Positions 11,482-24,278 are shown, numbered from the stretch's first letter. The stretch: 64,000 nt of DNA from Apium graveolens (GCF_009905375.1 NC_133657.1:186001-250000), one strand, 5' to 3'. Made by a program: numbers and translations. Notes: generated from the letters alone by a model not told the origin.

Positions 11482-14400
11482 CTAACAGTTATTTATGTAT
11501 ATATCTACTCTTTCATATTTTTTATCAACTGGTTCGGCATCCAAGCGTTCTAAAATTGTACGTGCTTCCTCCTCTGTAGCAGGGACTACCTTCCGGATCT
11601 TAAATCCATTAGACTTGGCCTTTGCTTCTGTGCACACGGTGAATGTGAAGTAGAATTTGTTCGACACCTGTTCCAAAGGTACACAGACACAAAGTTAAAC
11701 ATAACAATCTCGGTTGCATACATAAGAAGTCATTTAGTTTTACAAAAATCAGATGAATGAAATGCCATTATTATTTTTTGCTACCAAGTAGCCGAATATG
11801 TATATCGGGACAACGGCATACCTCACTGGACCTCAGCTCAGGCTTTGTAACATGTGCGACAACTTCAATATTTATTAAAGGTTTATCTGAATTCTCATAT
11901 TCCGTGTACAAGACACATGATTTGAAACGTAAAAAATCTCCAACATCCACCTGATCCAAAGAAAAAAGGGGGATCATTAATTTTAATAATGCAAACGCCG
12001 AAGTTAAAACGTGAATGTGTGTAGAGATGTGTTCCACCAGCTGTTCCACTGATTTAATACTGTTTAGAGAGAACCCTTGATGTTTGTCTAACATAACTCG
12101 GTAATGCCTGTCTTGTAATTACTACAATGAGGAATAGCCAGACACCGAACAATATAATGAGAAGATGAGGAAATGTCATGATTATAGAGGTTAGTACAGG
12201 GGTCTCATGATCTGAATATGTTGGCATATTTACCATCGAGCTCATTTATCAGCTAGTAAAAAGGGCATGTGAGAGAAGAAGCATGTTTCTCTCACATTTA
12301 GCAAGGATCATTTTCCATGTTAGTGAAAGAAGAACATTTCTCTCTCCCATCAACTTCTGTGGACTTGATGTGAAGAGAAGACTTAATGCCAAATAAAGGG
12401 AGGAAACAAATCTGTTAAAGCTTAAAGTTATACTCTTTTTTAAAAAGCATTGCTGTTTTTGAGCTAACAAATGTAGATGATGTCTAGATATTAGCTTTAC
12501 TTGGCAATACTCACCGGTCTTAAGAAATCTACGTGATCGACTTCAAGAAAGCATGGCATCATGCCAGCAAAAACATATGCTGTTGAAAATGCCAATTCAA
12601 ATGCTCGGTGCATTAGAAATCCTCCGAAAATTCGGCCATGGATATTCCTTTGTTGTGGTTGGCAAATCAAAGAGTTCTCCAAGCGTGTATCCCTGAGAAG
12701 AATACTGTCTCGATCTGCCAAGGCTGGCATGTCAGAGAAGATACGGCCTTCACCCAGTAAAGCTTTAAGTCTATCCCCGTTCTCGATATCCTTTCTGTCA
12801 CCTCCTCTCTTCTGTTTACGCAGTTCATTCCTTGCTTCTGCTTCTTTATAAAGCAATGTCTCTTCTATAGTTTCTGGAGAAAGTCGATTCACTGGAGCAG
12901 CTTTCCCCGTCTTCGAGTCACGAGCCACAAATATGAAATTGGCCATAAGAGCTACCGATTCCAATGTATCAGTGCTCCCTGCCATAACATTTTTCACGTC
13001 AAAAGCAAGTCAATTGAATCTACTTCTATTTCAGGTAAAATACGAGAGGTGATGCAATTGGAATTGGTGTTATCACAGGTTTAGATCATTAAATTAGCCA
13101 CAACAAAGGAACAAAAATTATATAAGATGGCCATTGTCCATTAGTATAACCATGATTGAGGAGGGATCAATGATTTAAAAATGAAGCCATTCGAAGTCAT
13201 CAATAAAAAAGCATATAAATATACCGTGCACTTCTACAACATGCTACCATTTTCATAAACAGGGTTGAGAAATAACTAGAAGTAAATAAGAAGCTAGAAC
13301 AATTTATGATTAAGCTGGCACTGTTTTAGTGCAACCGGAAGAATCCAACTTCATGGTTTATCGAGACTCCAGCTATGTTTACGACGTTCTTGCAGTAACC
13401 ATATATCCAGATATTGTATCCAGGTATGTCCACAATGTTTGTAGATATTTTGTCCAGGTATGTTTATATTGTTCGTGCAATGACCATATATCGAGATATT
13501 GTGTCCCCTTATGCATAAAATTATTAGTGGATATCCAATAGAATTGGGTGATAGGGAGCCAATCGGGCTCAACAAGTGAGTTACCTTTTAGTCGCATCAC
13601 ATACTAAAAAACATTTACTTGATTATAGTTCCTCTATAAACATACATAAATAGTCACATGGCCAAATGCAGGTTGGTAGGAAAGTAGTACAAACTCCACA
13701 TTGAAGACCTTACCTTTCTTTTTTAAAAAAGGAGGAACAACTCCATATAGAGTTGGTTTTAAGTATATTCTAACTATCCAGTAGGCAATTTGCAATGCCA
13801 AAGTCAACAGCTTACCATTTGTGAGCTGAGTGACTTCCAGTTGAATCTCAATGGAGGATCTCCCAACCCAGATAACAGCTCCCGCAATTTTCAGATCAAC
13901 GTCGACACTGATAGACTTCTTGAGAACCATTTTGTCAACCGAAGCCGTAACCAGCAACAGAGGCCTTGTCATGTGATCATCATCAGAACAATGCTAGTTC
14001 AACAGAATTAACACAAGTCAAATATCAAAACTGAAGCAGATTGTAAAAACCCCTTTTCTAAAACAAACATCTGGATCACTAAAAGTCCAAAACTAGCACA
14101 AATAATCAAAAAAGGGGAAAAAAATAAAAATTAAAAAGATGGTACCTTTACAGAAATGGTGCCAGCAAGAGCATCAAGGTCTTCAAGCAATTTACCAATT
14201 CTGACCTCATTCCAGGGATCCCTGTATTGTTCTCTGAGGATATAATCAGAAGAAAAATTGTAAAGAATTGCAGTGCGGCTCTGAGAAGGAGTTCTTGTAA
14301 GCAATTGACTCTGAGGAGGAGCATCAGATGGTAAATCAAGAAGTCTTTCAAAAATACTAGACCTTGCTTCCCACAGAGCATTTGTGACAGGTGAATGATA

Positions 14401-14514
14401 CATTCCAGGCCACAAACTCAGGGGCTTTCTGTTTTCATCTGGAGATTTTTCAAAAGGTGATGTCAAGGTTGAAACAACAGGAATTGCATTTGAAGGACAA
14501 GAATTTGAATTCAT
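11482..14514 (-). CDS. Acyl-CoA thioesterase, two-hotdog (ACOT9/10 type), five exons
   Basis: Hydrolyses acyl-CoA to free fatty acid and CoA. Relatives are mitochondrial or organellar. On the minus strand exons 14514-14146, 13993-13816, 12978-12515, 11950-11822 and 11667-11482 join in phase at GT/AG borders into 441 residues. Exon 1 carries RKPLSLWPGMYHSPVTNALWEARSS, typical of plant members. Exon 2 encodes MTRPLLLVTASVDKM and a first hotdog strand region. Exon 3 has a charged linker (RKQKRGGDRKDIENGDR) and then NIHGRIFGGFLMHRAFELAF at about residue 294, the second hotdog helix signature. Exons 4-5 finish the fold. Length agrees with plant members (roughly 420-440). No disrupting mutation was seen. 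The N-terminus is not a clear presequence, so mitochondrial targeting is family knowledge only. Confidence 0.92.
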
Positions 14515-14755
14515 TTCAAGAAAATTTCAAGAAAGATCAAGTTTTTGACTTTTTGGTCACCAACTTTTTGGTTGGAAGTTCACAGGTTCATGAATTTTCA
14601 AGATCGAAGAGGATGATGAATTGGTGCTACTTGGTTCATTGTTCAGGTATGATCTTTATTAAGCATATAGATATTTTTATGAATTGAATTGATTATGCAG
14701 GTTTTTTAGAAACCCAAGTTATTATCCCAATTATCCCAACGGCCAATAAATTTGC

Positions 14756-14791
14756 AGCTGTGGGCTGGGCTGGGCTGGGCTGGGCTGGGCT
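14756..14791. repeat. (TGGGC)n minisatellite upstream of the thioesterase gene
   Basis: About six tandem copies of the pentamer GGGCT/TGGGC lie about 240 bases upstream of the thioesterase start. GC content jumps sharply against an AT-rich background. The plant element TGGGCY (site II / telo-box partner) has the same core (established knowledge), so tandem promoter sites are possible. Confidence 0.8.
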
Positions 14792-16340
14792 CTGCATGCA
14801 ACGGCCTATAACTTGACAAATTGTTTATATTAAAGAAATCAGTGCTTTAGAAGTTACATATTTTGAAAAAAAAATATAAATTATGCACGCGCGCGCACGC
14901 TCGTGTAAAAAGAGTAATTGATTTGTATTTTTTAATAAATAATTTATTAAATAAAATTATATTATAAATATCATATTTCACTAGAATACAAATTGTACGA
15001 TCTGTTTTTAATATGCAACCCTAATTTTCTTCACATACTACTAACTTCGTCTTCAACGCCTAATTTTTATTCCTTCAAAATCACTAAAAAGTTACCATTT
15101 GCATCTTAAATTGTGAATCATGTTTGTTTCTATAATTCTCTAAAATCTTAAATCGGGACATGAAAGGTATCACAGGCGTATTCTTCTTTTCTCTTCTTTG
15201 AATCGCCTACACGGCCTACTCTCGTACCTCTGTTGTTCAGCAATTTCGTCAGCCCCGACAGTCGCGTCTACATCAGCACCATAAGAACAACAAGTTTCCT
15301 CACATAAGTATAAATAGACTAAGTACGTAACATTTACAGCAAAAACCAACCTTTATATTATTATTTCAATAAATACAAAGAACACAAAAGTTATGGCAGT
15401 AGTTCATAACGCTATTACTCCACCAATTTCTATCTCTCATGTAATCTATCCACAATACACTTAGATTTTTCTCCATACAAGTGTTTCCCACATTATTGCT
15501 TATATTTCTACTATACAAGCAATACATGTTTACATCTAAATGCGTAATATACATAAAATTCAGTCACGAATTTAAACTCCAAGGCAGTTATATAACTTCC
15601 GAACAGTTTATAAAACTGTCCATATGCTTTGCAACAGCTCCTTGAGTGTCTGCCACTTGTGCCCATCTTATCTCCCAGTTTCCCTTATCATCCAACAATT
15701 ATGACTCATCGAAATCGTCATCAAGTGATTTGCTACACACACACTAGCTGTTGTTAAGACTGTCACCAGTAGCACCAACATGTCCAACAGAACCCGTAGC
15801 CCCGGTCACCCCAGTTAGCCAGACTGCGCCCACAATTGTCGCCGACTAAGAGTCGTCATGCCCAGTCGCCTTGGCTTTCACCGAGCGACGTCTCATCCAA
15901 CTCAAGTTGTCGACGCATGTCCAGCAAAGAAGTCTTACAACCCCCCTCCACATTACTTGAGTCAATGTCCTCGTTGACTTGAGTTTTTCCTCAACATCAT
16001 TACCATCCTCAATTCCGCCTTCACCATGTTAACAACTCAATCAAACGCCTCAATGCTAGCTCCCCTTAGAGGCTGTGATGTCGCTGCCCATTTTATGAAG
16101 TCACTCCACTAACTCGAACGATCCAAACAAACCAAATCAGTATTTTTGCATGCCTCCCACCAGCCTGACTTTGTTACCCATTAGACAAGAATCTGATCAC
16201 CCACTTGTTGCCTATTTCCCAAACAATTAAGTCAACCTAGGTGTTGTCGCTCAATTATGAAGGCTCATTAGGCTCGCGTGCTAGCCTCCAATAAATGTTT
16301 ACTCTATTTCAAACGACGCCCCCATATTTGGAGTATCTTC
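14792..16340. other. Intergenic / degenerate retroelement sequence
   Basis: No intact gene. A short CG alternating patch lies at about 14885-14902. The portion from about 15600 is richer in GC than its surroundings and appears continuous with the gag remnant to the right. I cannot align it to a specific retroelement domain by eye. Confidence 0.45.
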
Positions 16341-16369
16341 AACAACCTGCACAACATTAACCAAACGCA

Positions 16370-16960
16370 ATGATCCAGGCCTTATCATTGGCTGTTCCTC
16401 AATTTTTTAACCAACAAGACATTGATATTTTTTCTTGTAGGATATTCCCACATAAAATGTGCGCCGCCACAAAGATAACAACCCTTTTTCACTTATCTAG
16501 GCCATCCTCATCGCCCCACTTCTCTTTGCGCTTTTTCTTCTTGTCTTTTTTAGCCCCTTTGTCGCCCTCAACAGTGGCCACAACTTTAGACCCATTTTCT
16601 GAACTTGAAAGCTTGTAATCTACTAACCCATCCCAGCAGCAATCGACGTTGCGAAGTCCTTGATAGCCTTCCCATGTAACTCATTTTGAGCCCAAGGCTT
16701 CAAAACAAGCATGAAGTTAAACAAGTTATCCTCCTCATGTTCTTGATATTTAGTAACTAACTACTGAACTCTTACACATAATCCCGAATATAAGCACTAT
16801 GTTTCAGCGCTTTCAGATTCTCTTTTGCAATGCAAGCCATATTAAGAAGTAGAAACTGATCTTTCAACTCTTACTTAAGTGCTTCTCATGCCATAATCGT
16901 CACCCTCTCAGCTCTTACATCTTTCATTCGAGTGCACCACCAAAACTTTGCATTCTCTAG
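16370..16960 (-). pseudogene. Degenerate Ty3-type gag remnant with zinc knuckle
   Basis: Read on the minus strand with several stops and frame changes, this shows the plant Ty3 gag pattern: WW..R..D, ELKDQFLL, IRDYV.EFSS, LNIKNM, then a Lys/Arg-rich linker and a zinc knuckle KKGCYLCGGAHFMWEY. The last Cys of the knuckle is replaced by Tyr. The same knuckle with the final Cys kept (HFMRKC) occurs at 58.5 kb. The element is long dead. No pol or LTR pair can be assigned. Confidence 0.7.
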
Positions 16961-16972
16961 TAGATACATACT

Positions 16973-17880
16973 TGTTATTGACTAACAATTAACTTAAGTT
17001 AATTTGTAGAAGGGGGTTGAATATAAATTAAATTTTTTAAATTAATGTGTGCATGGAAAAAGAAATATGAACACAAATGTTTATAATTTCAGGTGGGTTG
17101 TTTTTCGACTTGCCACCTGAGGTTTATTTTTGAAGAAATAATCTGTTATAATTACAAATATAATCTCACAACTGCGGTTTTCAGTGTTTCACTCAGAGGA
17201 GAATATTTCTCTAAAGTCCTGTGAAAATGAAGAACCTATTTTTTCAGTGAAACACTGCTACTACTTGGTTTATATATCACTAAGTTACAAAGTTTGCTAG
17301 ACTAAAAATATTGTAGTCTTCGAGGCCTTGCAAGATTGCTTCCTCATTCTCTTTTCCGCGATACTTGACAAGTGAGGATAGATATTATCTTGATATACAA
17401 TCTTGAATATCTCTCCAAATTACCATGCACGCAAATGGATATTTCTTCTTCTTCAGAATTCAAGATCACATGCAAAATTTGTCTTGGTTTCTCATATTCT
17501 TTTCTGAGATACCTATGAGCCCATGTGTCGTGACAATATTAGTTTTTGACCACTATCACGTCACGATCAGTAGCTATAATCTGCATTAGCTATTGATAGT
17601 TGTTAGTCATAGAACTCCTTAGCCATTGGAAGTCATTTTGTTAGAGCTTACCTTAGTCATTGATAGTCACTTGATTAGCAGTTGATAGGCTGGCGTATAT
17701 AACAGTTGATACTTCTCTTTATTTACCAGTTGAAGATTCACTCCACTTAATCTGGATTACATGGCTTCGAATATTTACACTCAGACATCATATTCTAGAT
17801 TATATATTGAGTCAACATGACTTCTAAATGAATAATTGCATTGATATTTGTTTATTGAGTTCTCAGATAAGATGTTACAA
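16973..17880. mobile_element. Solo-LTR-like sequence, copia-related
   Basis: It begins TGTTATTGACTAACAA and soon contains GTAGAAGGGGGTTGAATATA, then CTACTTGGTTTATATA. The same landmarks occur in the same order in the solo LTR at 55.9-57.0 kb (TGTTATTCCTAG, GGGGGGTTGAATG, CTACTTGGTTTATATAACACC). It also holds diverged GTTGATAG-type repeats in its distal part. The right boundary is uncertain (about GATGTTACA). A partial copy of its right part begins block B near 42265. Confidence 0.55.
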
Positions 17881-20480
17881 TGACCACATCATTTGATGGG
17901 CTACTCATTTAATAAATATTTAATAATTAAGTAATAACTATTAAATAATTATATATCGAATAATTATATTTTAAAAAAGTATTTGAAATAATATTACTCA
18001 ACTGATTCGTGTTTAAATATTTAAATTAATCTTTAATTAAATATCAAATAATTGTAATTATTAATAAAATAATCGTTGGAGAATACTTCTTCTTTTTAAA
18101 TGAACATTTGAGTTAATATTTATTGTTCGAATAATTAATATAGTTGAGTGAATACGATCTTTGAAAATTAGTTTAAAATAAATTCGAGTTATCTAATATT
18201 TCTCAAGAGAATATCGAATACCTTGGACTAAAACAATTACAAATTTTAATCGTCCAAAGCATCTCTGAAGTATTTTTCCGGTTTTTTATTAATACAAACT
18301 GACCGACTCCCGATTTATAAATTATCATCACGCTATTTACTAGCATTAACATATAATATAATATATACATTATATTTCTAATCAATATTGATACATAAAA
18401 CTCGTAATTTACAAACACGAAAACATGCCATTTAAATATGTAAAGAAAATTTTTATAATCTTAGCCTCATTAATCTCTTTGTTTTACACTAAATGATATG
18501 ACAAGAAACACACATTATACATATAAAACCGAATTTGTGATTTTTTAAACATATAAATATTCCACCTACTCATGTAATTAATTTTAAAAATAAATTAAGT
18601 GCTTGATATCGCTAAATAACTGAACCAACTCACATGAAATTATGTAAATTAGATATTTGAAATAAATAATATAATTGAGTTTGAAAAAAAATCATATCCT
18701 AAACCTAATTATTTCGTATTGGACTGGTCAATATCATGAAAATTGTAGTAAATTATTTGTCTTCCAAATTTTCTTTGTAAGTTACGAAGCATAAAGTATT
18801 ATTTTTTCGCAATTCAAACCAAATTATTATAAGTATCCAAGCGTAATGTGTTAATTTTTGCTTCTCAATTATTCAGACCAAATTTACCGTTTATTTTTAT
18901 TAATAATGTACCAGTGAAAATTTAATTTTTTTAATTTGCTAACCTTAAAATGTGTTGTAACAATAATTCTTGGGGTTAATGAGAATCGAATATATTATAT
19001 CAATTTTAGTTATTTTGATTGACGAGTAATTATTATCTAAAAAATCTAGAAGGATGTATTAAATATAAACTTTAGATGACCGATAATAATCCATATTTTG
19101 AAAATTTTACACGTCTTTTGCGGCCTGGATTGTTGAAGAATATTAACGTATTAACTTCTCAAGCATCAAAGATTAGCTATATTTTGTTCTTCACAAGTTC
19201 TTTTTATGTTTGCAGAGATATGGAAAATTGAAGTTATTCCTTCAAATTTCAGTTTTTATAAAATTTGGATATAGTTCAAAATAAAAAACTGGAAAAATAG
19301 AGAACACGGTTTTCCGTGTTTTCCAAATTATAACTACATATGTGAAAAGTGTGGAAAACAACATTTTGATATTTTCTAAATCTAGAAAAGTGATAAACAC
19401 GACTTCTCGTTAAACACCTAACCCACTTAAATACTTACCACACAAACATTTTTAGTTTTTTATCTTTTTAAATTTATATGATCAATTTACAATTTTGTAA
19501 GTTTACTTTAAAAGTTAACAAAAAAATATAGTAAACAACCAATATACTACTAATTTAACTTATGAACCTTATAATTTTTTTATAATCTAATATGATATTT
19601 TTAAATTAAGGATAATACATATTTGTATTAAAAATTTCAGAATAGTTTAATTTTTAACAAATATTTTGTAATTTGATTAATATTAAAATTTACATTATAA
19701 GAGAAAGCTTAATAATATTATAACTAAGAACTTATATGTTTGAAAAATAAAGAAGAAACTCTTGATTACAACTTAGTTATGAGTTATTTCGTATAAGATT
19801 CTTTAAAAATTTTGTATATAATTATTAATTGAAATATTTAATAAAAGCTACAAAATCTTTATATATTTAGAGTCATATAATTAGAAAGTTTCATTATTCA
19901 ACCTATTTTAAAAGACTGCTTTTATACTTTATTTGTCATCTTTAATTATATTTTATGTAAAGAAATCTTTTAAACATGTTAAAAAAATACGTATATACAA
20001 TTAAAATGTGAAACGTTAAAATTATTTTATTAGTTGCTCTTCTATATATTTACTAAAATTATCTTGTCATCTATATTATGTTTTTAAGAAGACAAAAAAC
20101 TGACCATGTATTATTTTAGCATTTGGAACATATTCTCTCAATTTTCAACTGTTTTCTTAGAAATGAAAATTTCAGAAAATTTTAGAAAAACAGAAAAATG
20201 GAAAATGTCTGAATCATACAATTTACCTTCATTGTAAAAAATAATACCCCCATCCTTCCCAATTTTATCACTTCTGAAAAAATGTTCGGCACATATTTTT
20301 AAGATAGATAGAAAATATAGTTTTATAATTTTTTTTATATATTTTTTTCTGAAAAAAAGTTTAAACATTCTATTTTAATTCAGAAAAAATATTTTTTTTA
20401 AAAATGATAGAACTTATATTCAAATGTATGTCAAACACTCTCTCAAAAAACGATAATAATCGGGAGATACGTGCAGTTCA
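17881..20480. repeat. Upstream block A of the F-box repeat unit
   Basis: AT-rich sequence related to block B (from about 42.67 kb) and block C (from about 59.77 kb), e.g. the shared TAAATAATTAAATCTCGAATAA-type start, GACCGACTCCCGATTTATAA, and CTTCTCAAGCATCAAAG. Block A differs from B and C at about 19272-20206, where roughly 930 bases replace about 110 bases shared by B and C. No gene is supported within. Confidence 0.75.
20247..20470. mobile_element. Decayed Stowaway-like MITE in block A
   Basis: Same element and position as the better preserved MITE in block B (45143-45390): starts after TA with CCCCCATCCTTCCC, ends GATAATAATCGGGAG. The right terminal repeat is degraded. Block C lacks it. 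Confidence 0.65.
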
Positions 20481-20845
20481 AATTCAAAACCGATAGAGAC
20501 ACAAAAAGTAGCTACATGGAGTATATAAGGTGGTTGAATAAAAGGACAAACTTATGCAAAAAAATACAAACTTAAATTTAGTGTAATCTCGGTTTTCGTG
20601 CATAACGGTTTGAAAATAGTGAAAAAGATATCTCTAAATTTATTCTTAACGCAAGATATAATAAATTGAAAAACGATACAAATACAAAAAGTAGCTGCTG
20701 GAATATATAAGGTGGTTGAATAAAAGGACAAACTTACTCATAAAAATACAAACTTAAATATAATGTCATCTCCGTTTCTGTGCGTAACAGATTGAAAATA
20801 GTGGAAAAGATATCTCTAAATTTATTGTTATTGCAAGATCTAATT
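20481..20845 (+). promoter_or_regulatory. Tandemly duplicated promoter segment of F-box copy 1
   Basis: Two units of about 180 bases (about 20481-20662 and 20663-20845) share AAAAAGTAGCT, TATATAAGGTGGTTGAATAA, AAAGGACAAACTTA, CAAACTTAAAT and AAAGATATCTCTAAATTTAT. Each unit carries a TATATAAGG TATA-like box. Blocks B and C have a single unit. Promoter role is inferred from position. Confidence 0.6.
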
Positions 20846-20920
20846 AAATTGTTCCATCTTTTTGATTAAATAATAAAATCTTATACAATCTTAAAGAGAT
20901 TATCTTAAACTTTTTTAACC

Positions 20921-20928
20921 ATAAATAG
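20921..20928 (+). promoter_or_regulatory. TATA-like ATAAATAG upstream of F-box copy 1
   Basis: AACCATAAATAGGACTTGATTG is kept in all three F-box copies (also about 57470 and 62395) at the same distance from the coding part, about 80 bases before the ATG here. It is a plausible TATA box. The TATATAAGG boxes further upstream are alternatives. Confidence 0.4.
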
Positions 20929-21000
20929 GACTTGATTGTTCCTGGGTCTGTCCACAAATTAGTCTGTCTTTCGAGCACAAAAATAAAAATTACAGTAGAA

Positions 21001-22218
21001 ATGAGGGCCGCGAAGGAAGTGAATTTGATAGACGCACTGCCAATTGGACTCCTTTTGTCCATCTTAGCCTTGCTTCCAGTTTCATCCATCCATGCATGCA
21101 GGTGTGTATGCAAATTCTTCAAAACACTCATCTCAGATGAATATTACACCACAATTTGCATTGATTCCCCATTTACCACCATTGTGTTCGACAATCCTTC
21201 TGGGGTTCACTTGCTTGAGTTGGCAAACGGATATCGTAAGTCTTATATATCTCGATTTCCCAGACAGACCAAAGTCATCGGATCTTGTAATGGTTTGCTT
21301 TGTTTGTCGGTTTTAGCTAATCATAACGATACTTTCATACTAGATAGAGATCCTAGTCATATACATTTGCTAGATAGGTTTGTTGTAGTGTGCAATCCAA
21401 TTTTGGGACAGTATTATAGCCTTCCAAAACTCAAAATCGAGTCTGAGAATCCTCTCAGTACTTTTAATCAAGAGGTTTACGGGTTTGGTTTTGGGTCACG
21501 TTCTCGTTCCTACAAGGTTCTGAGAATTTCAACAAGAAGGAATCCGCCACACCTAATTTATAAAAAAAGAGCAGAGGCTGAGATTATTACTGTTGGGACT
21601 GATCACCATAAATGGAGAAGTGTGGGATATCTCCCCTACCCAAGCAATCAGGAAATTATTGCTGCTGCTACCTTGGAAGGAGCTTTTCATTGGCTGTTTG
21701 ATAACGAGTTGCAAAACATCACATCTCTCATTGCATTTAACATTGAGGAAGAGCGTCACTATCAGATCCCGATTCCTTCTAATATCAAAAACTGCAAGGT
21801 TATGAGCGTTGGGGTGTTCCGCGAGTGTCTCTGTGTGTTTGATAACTCCGTTTCTGGCCAATTTAGCATATGGTCGATGAAGAAATATGGAGTGCTGGAG
21901 TCTTGGACTTTAGACTGCAATTTCATCGCCTCGATTCCCGGTGGACTGAATGCTTCCGCGTTGTACCCCATAGCACTTCTGAAGGATGGATCGGTTTTGA
22001 TGAAGTCTGAGAGTGGTAATTTCTATACTTACCATCAAAAGAACAAGATATTTACCAACTTTGAGACTGGTGACCTGAGGGTGCTGGATGATTTCAAGGG
22101 TCACATACTTCACTCATCAAATTTCCGTCAAGAAGTTATGTTGGAAACTGGATGTTTGAATTTAGAGGAGTCGGTAGAGGCCCTGGTCACTTCAGCTAGG
22201 TATAACTGGAGTCGATAG
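21001..22218 (+). CDS. F-box protein with F-box-associated domain, copy 1
   Basis: Predicted substrate receptor of an SCF (SKP1-Cullin-F-box) ubiquitin ligase. Intronless, 405 residues from the ATG at 21001. The reading frame is open further upstream, but without an ATG. Residues about 9-48 form the F-box (DALPIGLLLSILALLPVSSI, then RCVCKFFKTLIS), which would bind SKP1. Typical F-box-associated landmarks follow: GSCNGLLCL, VCNPILGQYYSLP, YGFGFGSRSRSYKVLRI, and FHWLFDN. No LRR or kelch repeat is evident. The substrate is unknown. The coding and 3' sequence is essentially identical to copy 3 despite different upstream DNA. Only one difference was found (A at 21043 versus G at 62568, Ile to Val) from that point to the end of the window. 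Confidence 0.9.
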   Translation: MRAAKEVNLIDALPIGLLLSILALLPVSSIHACRCVCKFFKTLISDEYYTTICIDSPFTTIVFDNPSGVHLLELANGYRKSYISRFPRQTKVIGSCNGLLCLSVLANHNDTFILDRDPSHIHLLDRFVVVCNPILGQYYSLPKLKIESENPLSTFNQEVYGFGFGSRSRSYKVLRISTRRNPPHLIYKKRAEAEIITVGTDHHKWRSVGYLPYPSNQEIIAAATLEGAFHWLFDNELQNITSLIAFNIEEERHYQIPIPSNIKNCKVMSVGVFRECLCVFDNSVSGQFSIWSMKKYGVLESWTLDCNFIASIPGGLNASALYPIALLKDGSVLMKSESGNFYTYHQKNKIFTNFETGDLRVLDDFKGHILHSSNFRQEVMLETGCLNLEESVEALVTSARYNWSR

Positions 22219-24278
22219 AGGGCTATTGGGAAGTATGATGTATTTTTGTACTAGCCATATTGAGCAAACCTTGTCGTAGTTCTGAACTTTTAAGTAAAAT
22301 CTAATTGATATAAATTAATGATTGCTTTAAACTGAGATGTTGATGAATTATCATTTTTCCAATATTTTTGAGAGAAACTTCCTTTCAAATATTCAATGTC
22401 AGCAGGTTGTTTATATGATTTGTTCAGCTTCTTGTTGACGTATCTGTCTACTCAATTTCAGATACTGAACTGAAACATTTGAGGTAAGTTAACAAAAGCA
22501 CACAGAAGACACTAAGAGTTGTTGTCTTGGTGCAGTACGCATTAGCTATGACTTTAAACCATCCATCAAACTCAACTGGTTAACTTAGGAACTATGCATT
22601 TTATATTGGATCAACTCCAGCAATCTGTCAAACAGTGAAGAATTCATCCTGCTTAGCATTTCAAGTTGTTCAGGTTCCAAATCAAGACTTCCCCAGACCT
22701 ACAGTAGTATGGAATGTTTAAAACCTAGTTAATTATGCTTATAACCCTGGGGTGACATCGACTTTCGTTAGCCACCCTGTGTTTATAGCCCTAGCAGTCT
22801 TAGATGGTTATAACTTATAAATGCTTATATTCTGGGTGTGTTTATGTGTATATTAACTTATTTAAGTACTCTATAAGATCTAGCTAGATCGACACATCCA
22901 ACATTCCAAACATATGTTTTTTCGACTGCTCAACACCTCCGATGAAGATGCGAATCTCAGCAGTTCAGAAACACATCATAAGCACTCTAAAGTATTCGTC
23001 AACTGCAAAGTGTATGCAATGTTTGTCGCTGTGCATGTCACTAGCAGCAATGCAGCAGGAACACTTAATATATATACTGTATCTGTAATTTTGTTACAAA
23101 CTAAAATAGTCATCAATTTTTCCTTCTCATCTTTCTTTTTGATGGCTTCCAACGGAATAAATACGTTGAGAATAAGTCAAAATTGACATCGAGAAAGATG
23201 AGAAGTAAAGAGACCGATATATATAGATGAATAACATATATGGATAATCTTTAATTTTGTTTGATCATTGATTTTGAAGTAGTGAAGTCATAGTATAAAC
23301 TACTTGACATGGGGCTTTTTAATTATGGTAACTAAAAAATTGGAATCTGGATAAAAGTAAAATCCTCATTTTTCAAATTTATTTCCATACCATAGTCGTA
23401 TACACAGGAAAGCAAATTCTTGTTGTCCGAAAGGCAGTAATATCAGCTTCTACGTTGAATATGGAGCCAAACACATGCAATGGAGAGAGAAGCAACCCAT
23501 AGCTCAACCAGTTCACTGCACAGAGAAATAGACCATTTCTCCATCTGAAATGGCAAAAGATTCAAAAATTAAGACAGAGGTGCAGGGTGCAAAGACCTAG
23601 TATTTGCCTAATTGGAATTTAATATGCAGACGGGAGAACTTATTTAATCGGTAGCAAGGATACGATGAACATGAGCACTGCTAATGTATAAGCTTTTGAG
23701 ACCCACAATTACAAGGGTTAAATCACTCTTCCAAAACCGAATAAATAATGAGTTCAATTCATTATGTAAAATAATCTCAGGCACCCACCCTTAATTGGTT
23801 GTGATGATTTTCTGGAAGAGAAAGAGAGAAGGATTAGTTGAACTTGACTATAGGCAACAGTCGTCCAAGTCGTTCAAGTGCATAATAAACTAAACATGAA
23901 CTATCGTAACTATAAGCGGTTAACAGAAAAGCACAGTTTCACAATTTCAAATTCCCAATTAACTTTAAAGTTTAAATCAACTACTATTATCAACAAATAC
24001 CAAACCAGATATCTAGCTCGATGAATAGATTATTTAAAAAGCTGCATCCAGCATCGCATCCAATGAGAACAACAAACTTGGCCAATATAGTTGATTGATG
24101 CAAGGAAGGTAGTTCTTTGAAAACGCAAAAATAGACCGAGATAATATAGAGAAATCGGCAAAATTTACTTACTAATATAAACATAGATTGAAAAAGGAGA
24201 AAAAATAAAATTACATCTACACATAGATTAGGTGGAGAATCTTAGTTTTTACCATGTCTCTATTACACAAACCTTTTA
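22219..24278. other. Intergenic, F-box copy 1 to BIR1-like pseudogene
   Basis: The first about 257 bases are identical to the sequence after copy 3 up to the end of the window, and probably include the 3' UTR. Beyond that is AT-rich sequence with no supported gene. Confidence 0.6.

Noticed and set aside
16370..16618. Plus-strand frame with a similar partner at 58422-58709
   Set aside because: Both are antisense shadows of the gag zinc-knuckle region. Their similarity reflects the shared gag sequence.
21553..21861. Minus-strand frame within F-box copy 1, repeated at 63078
   Set aside because: Antisense shadow, duplicated only because the F-box genes are identical.
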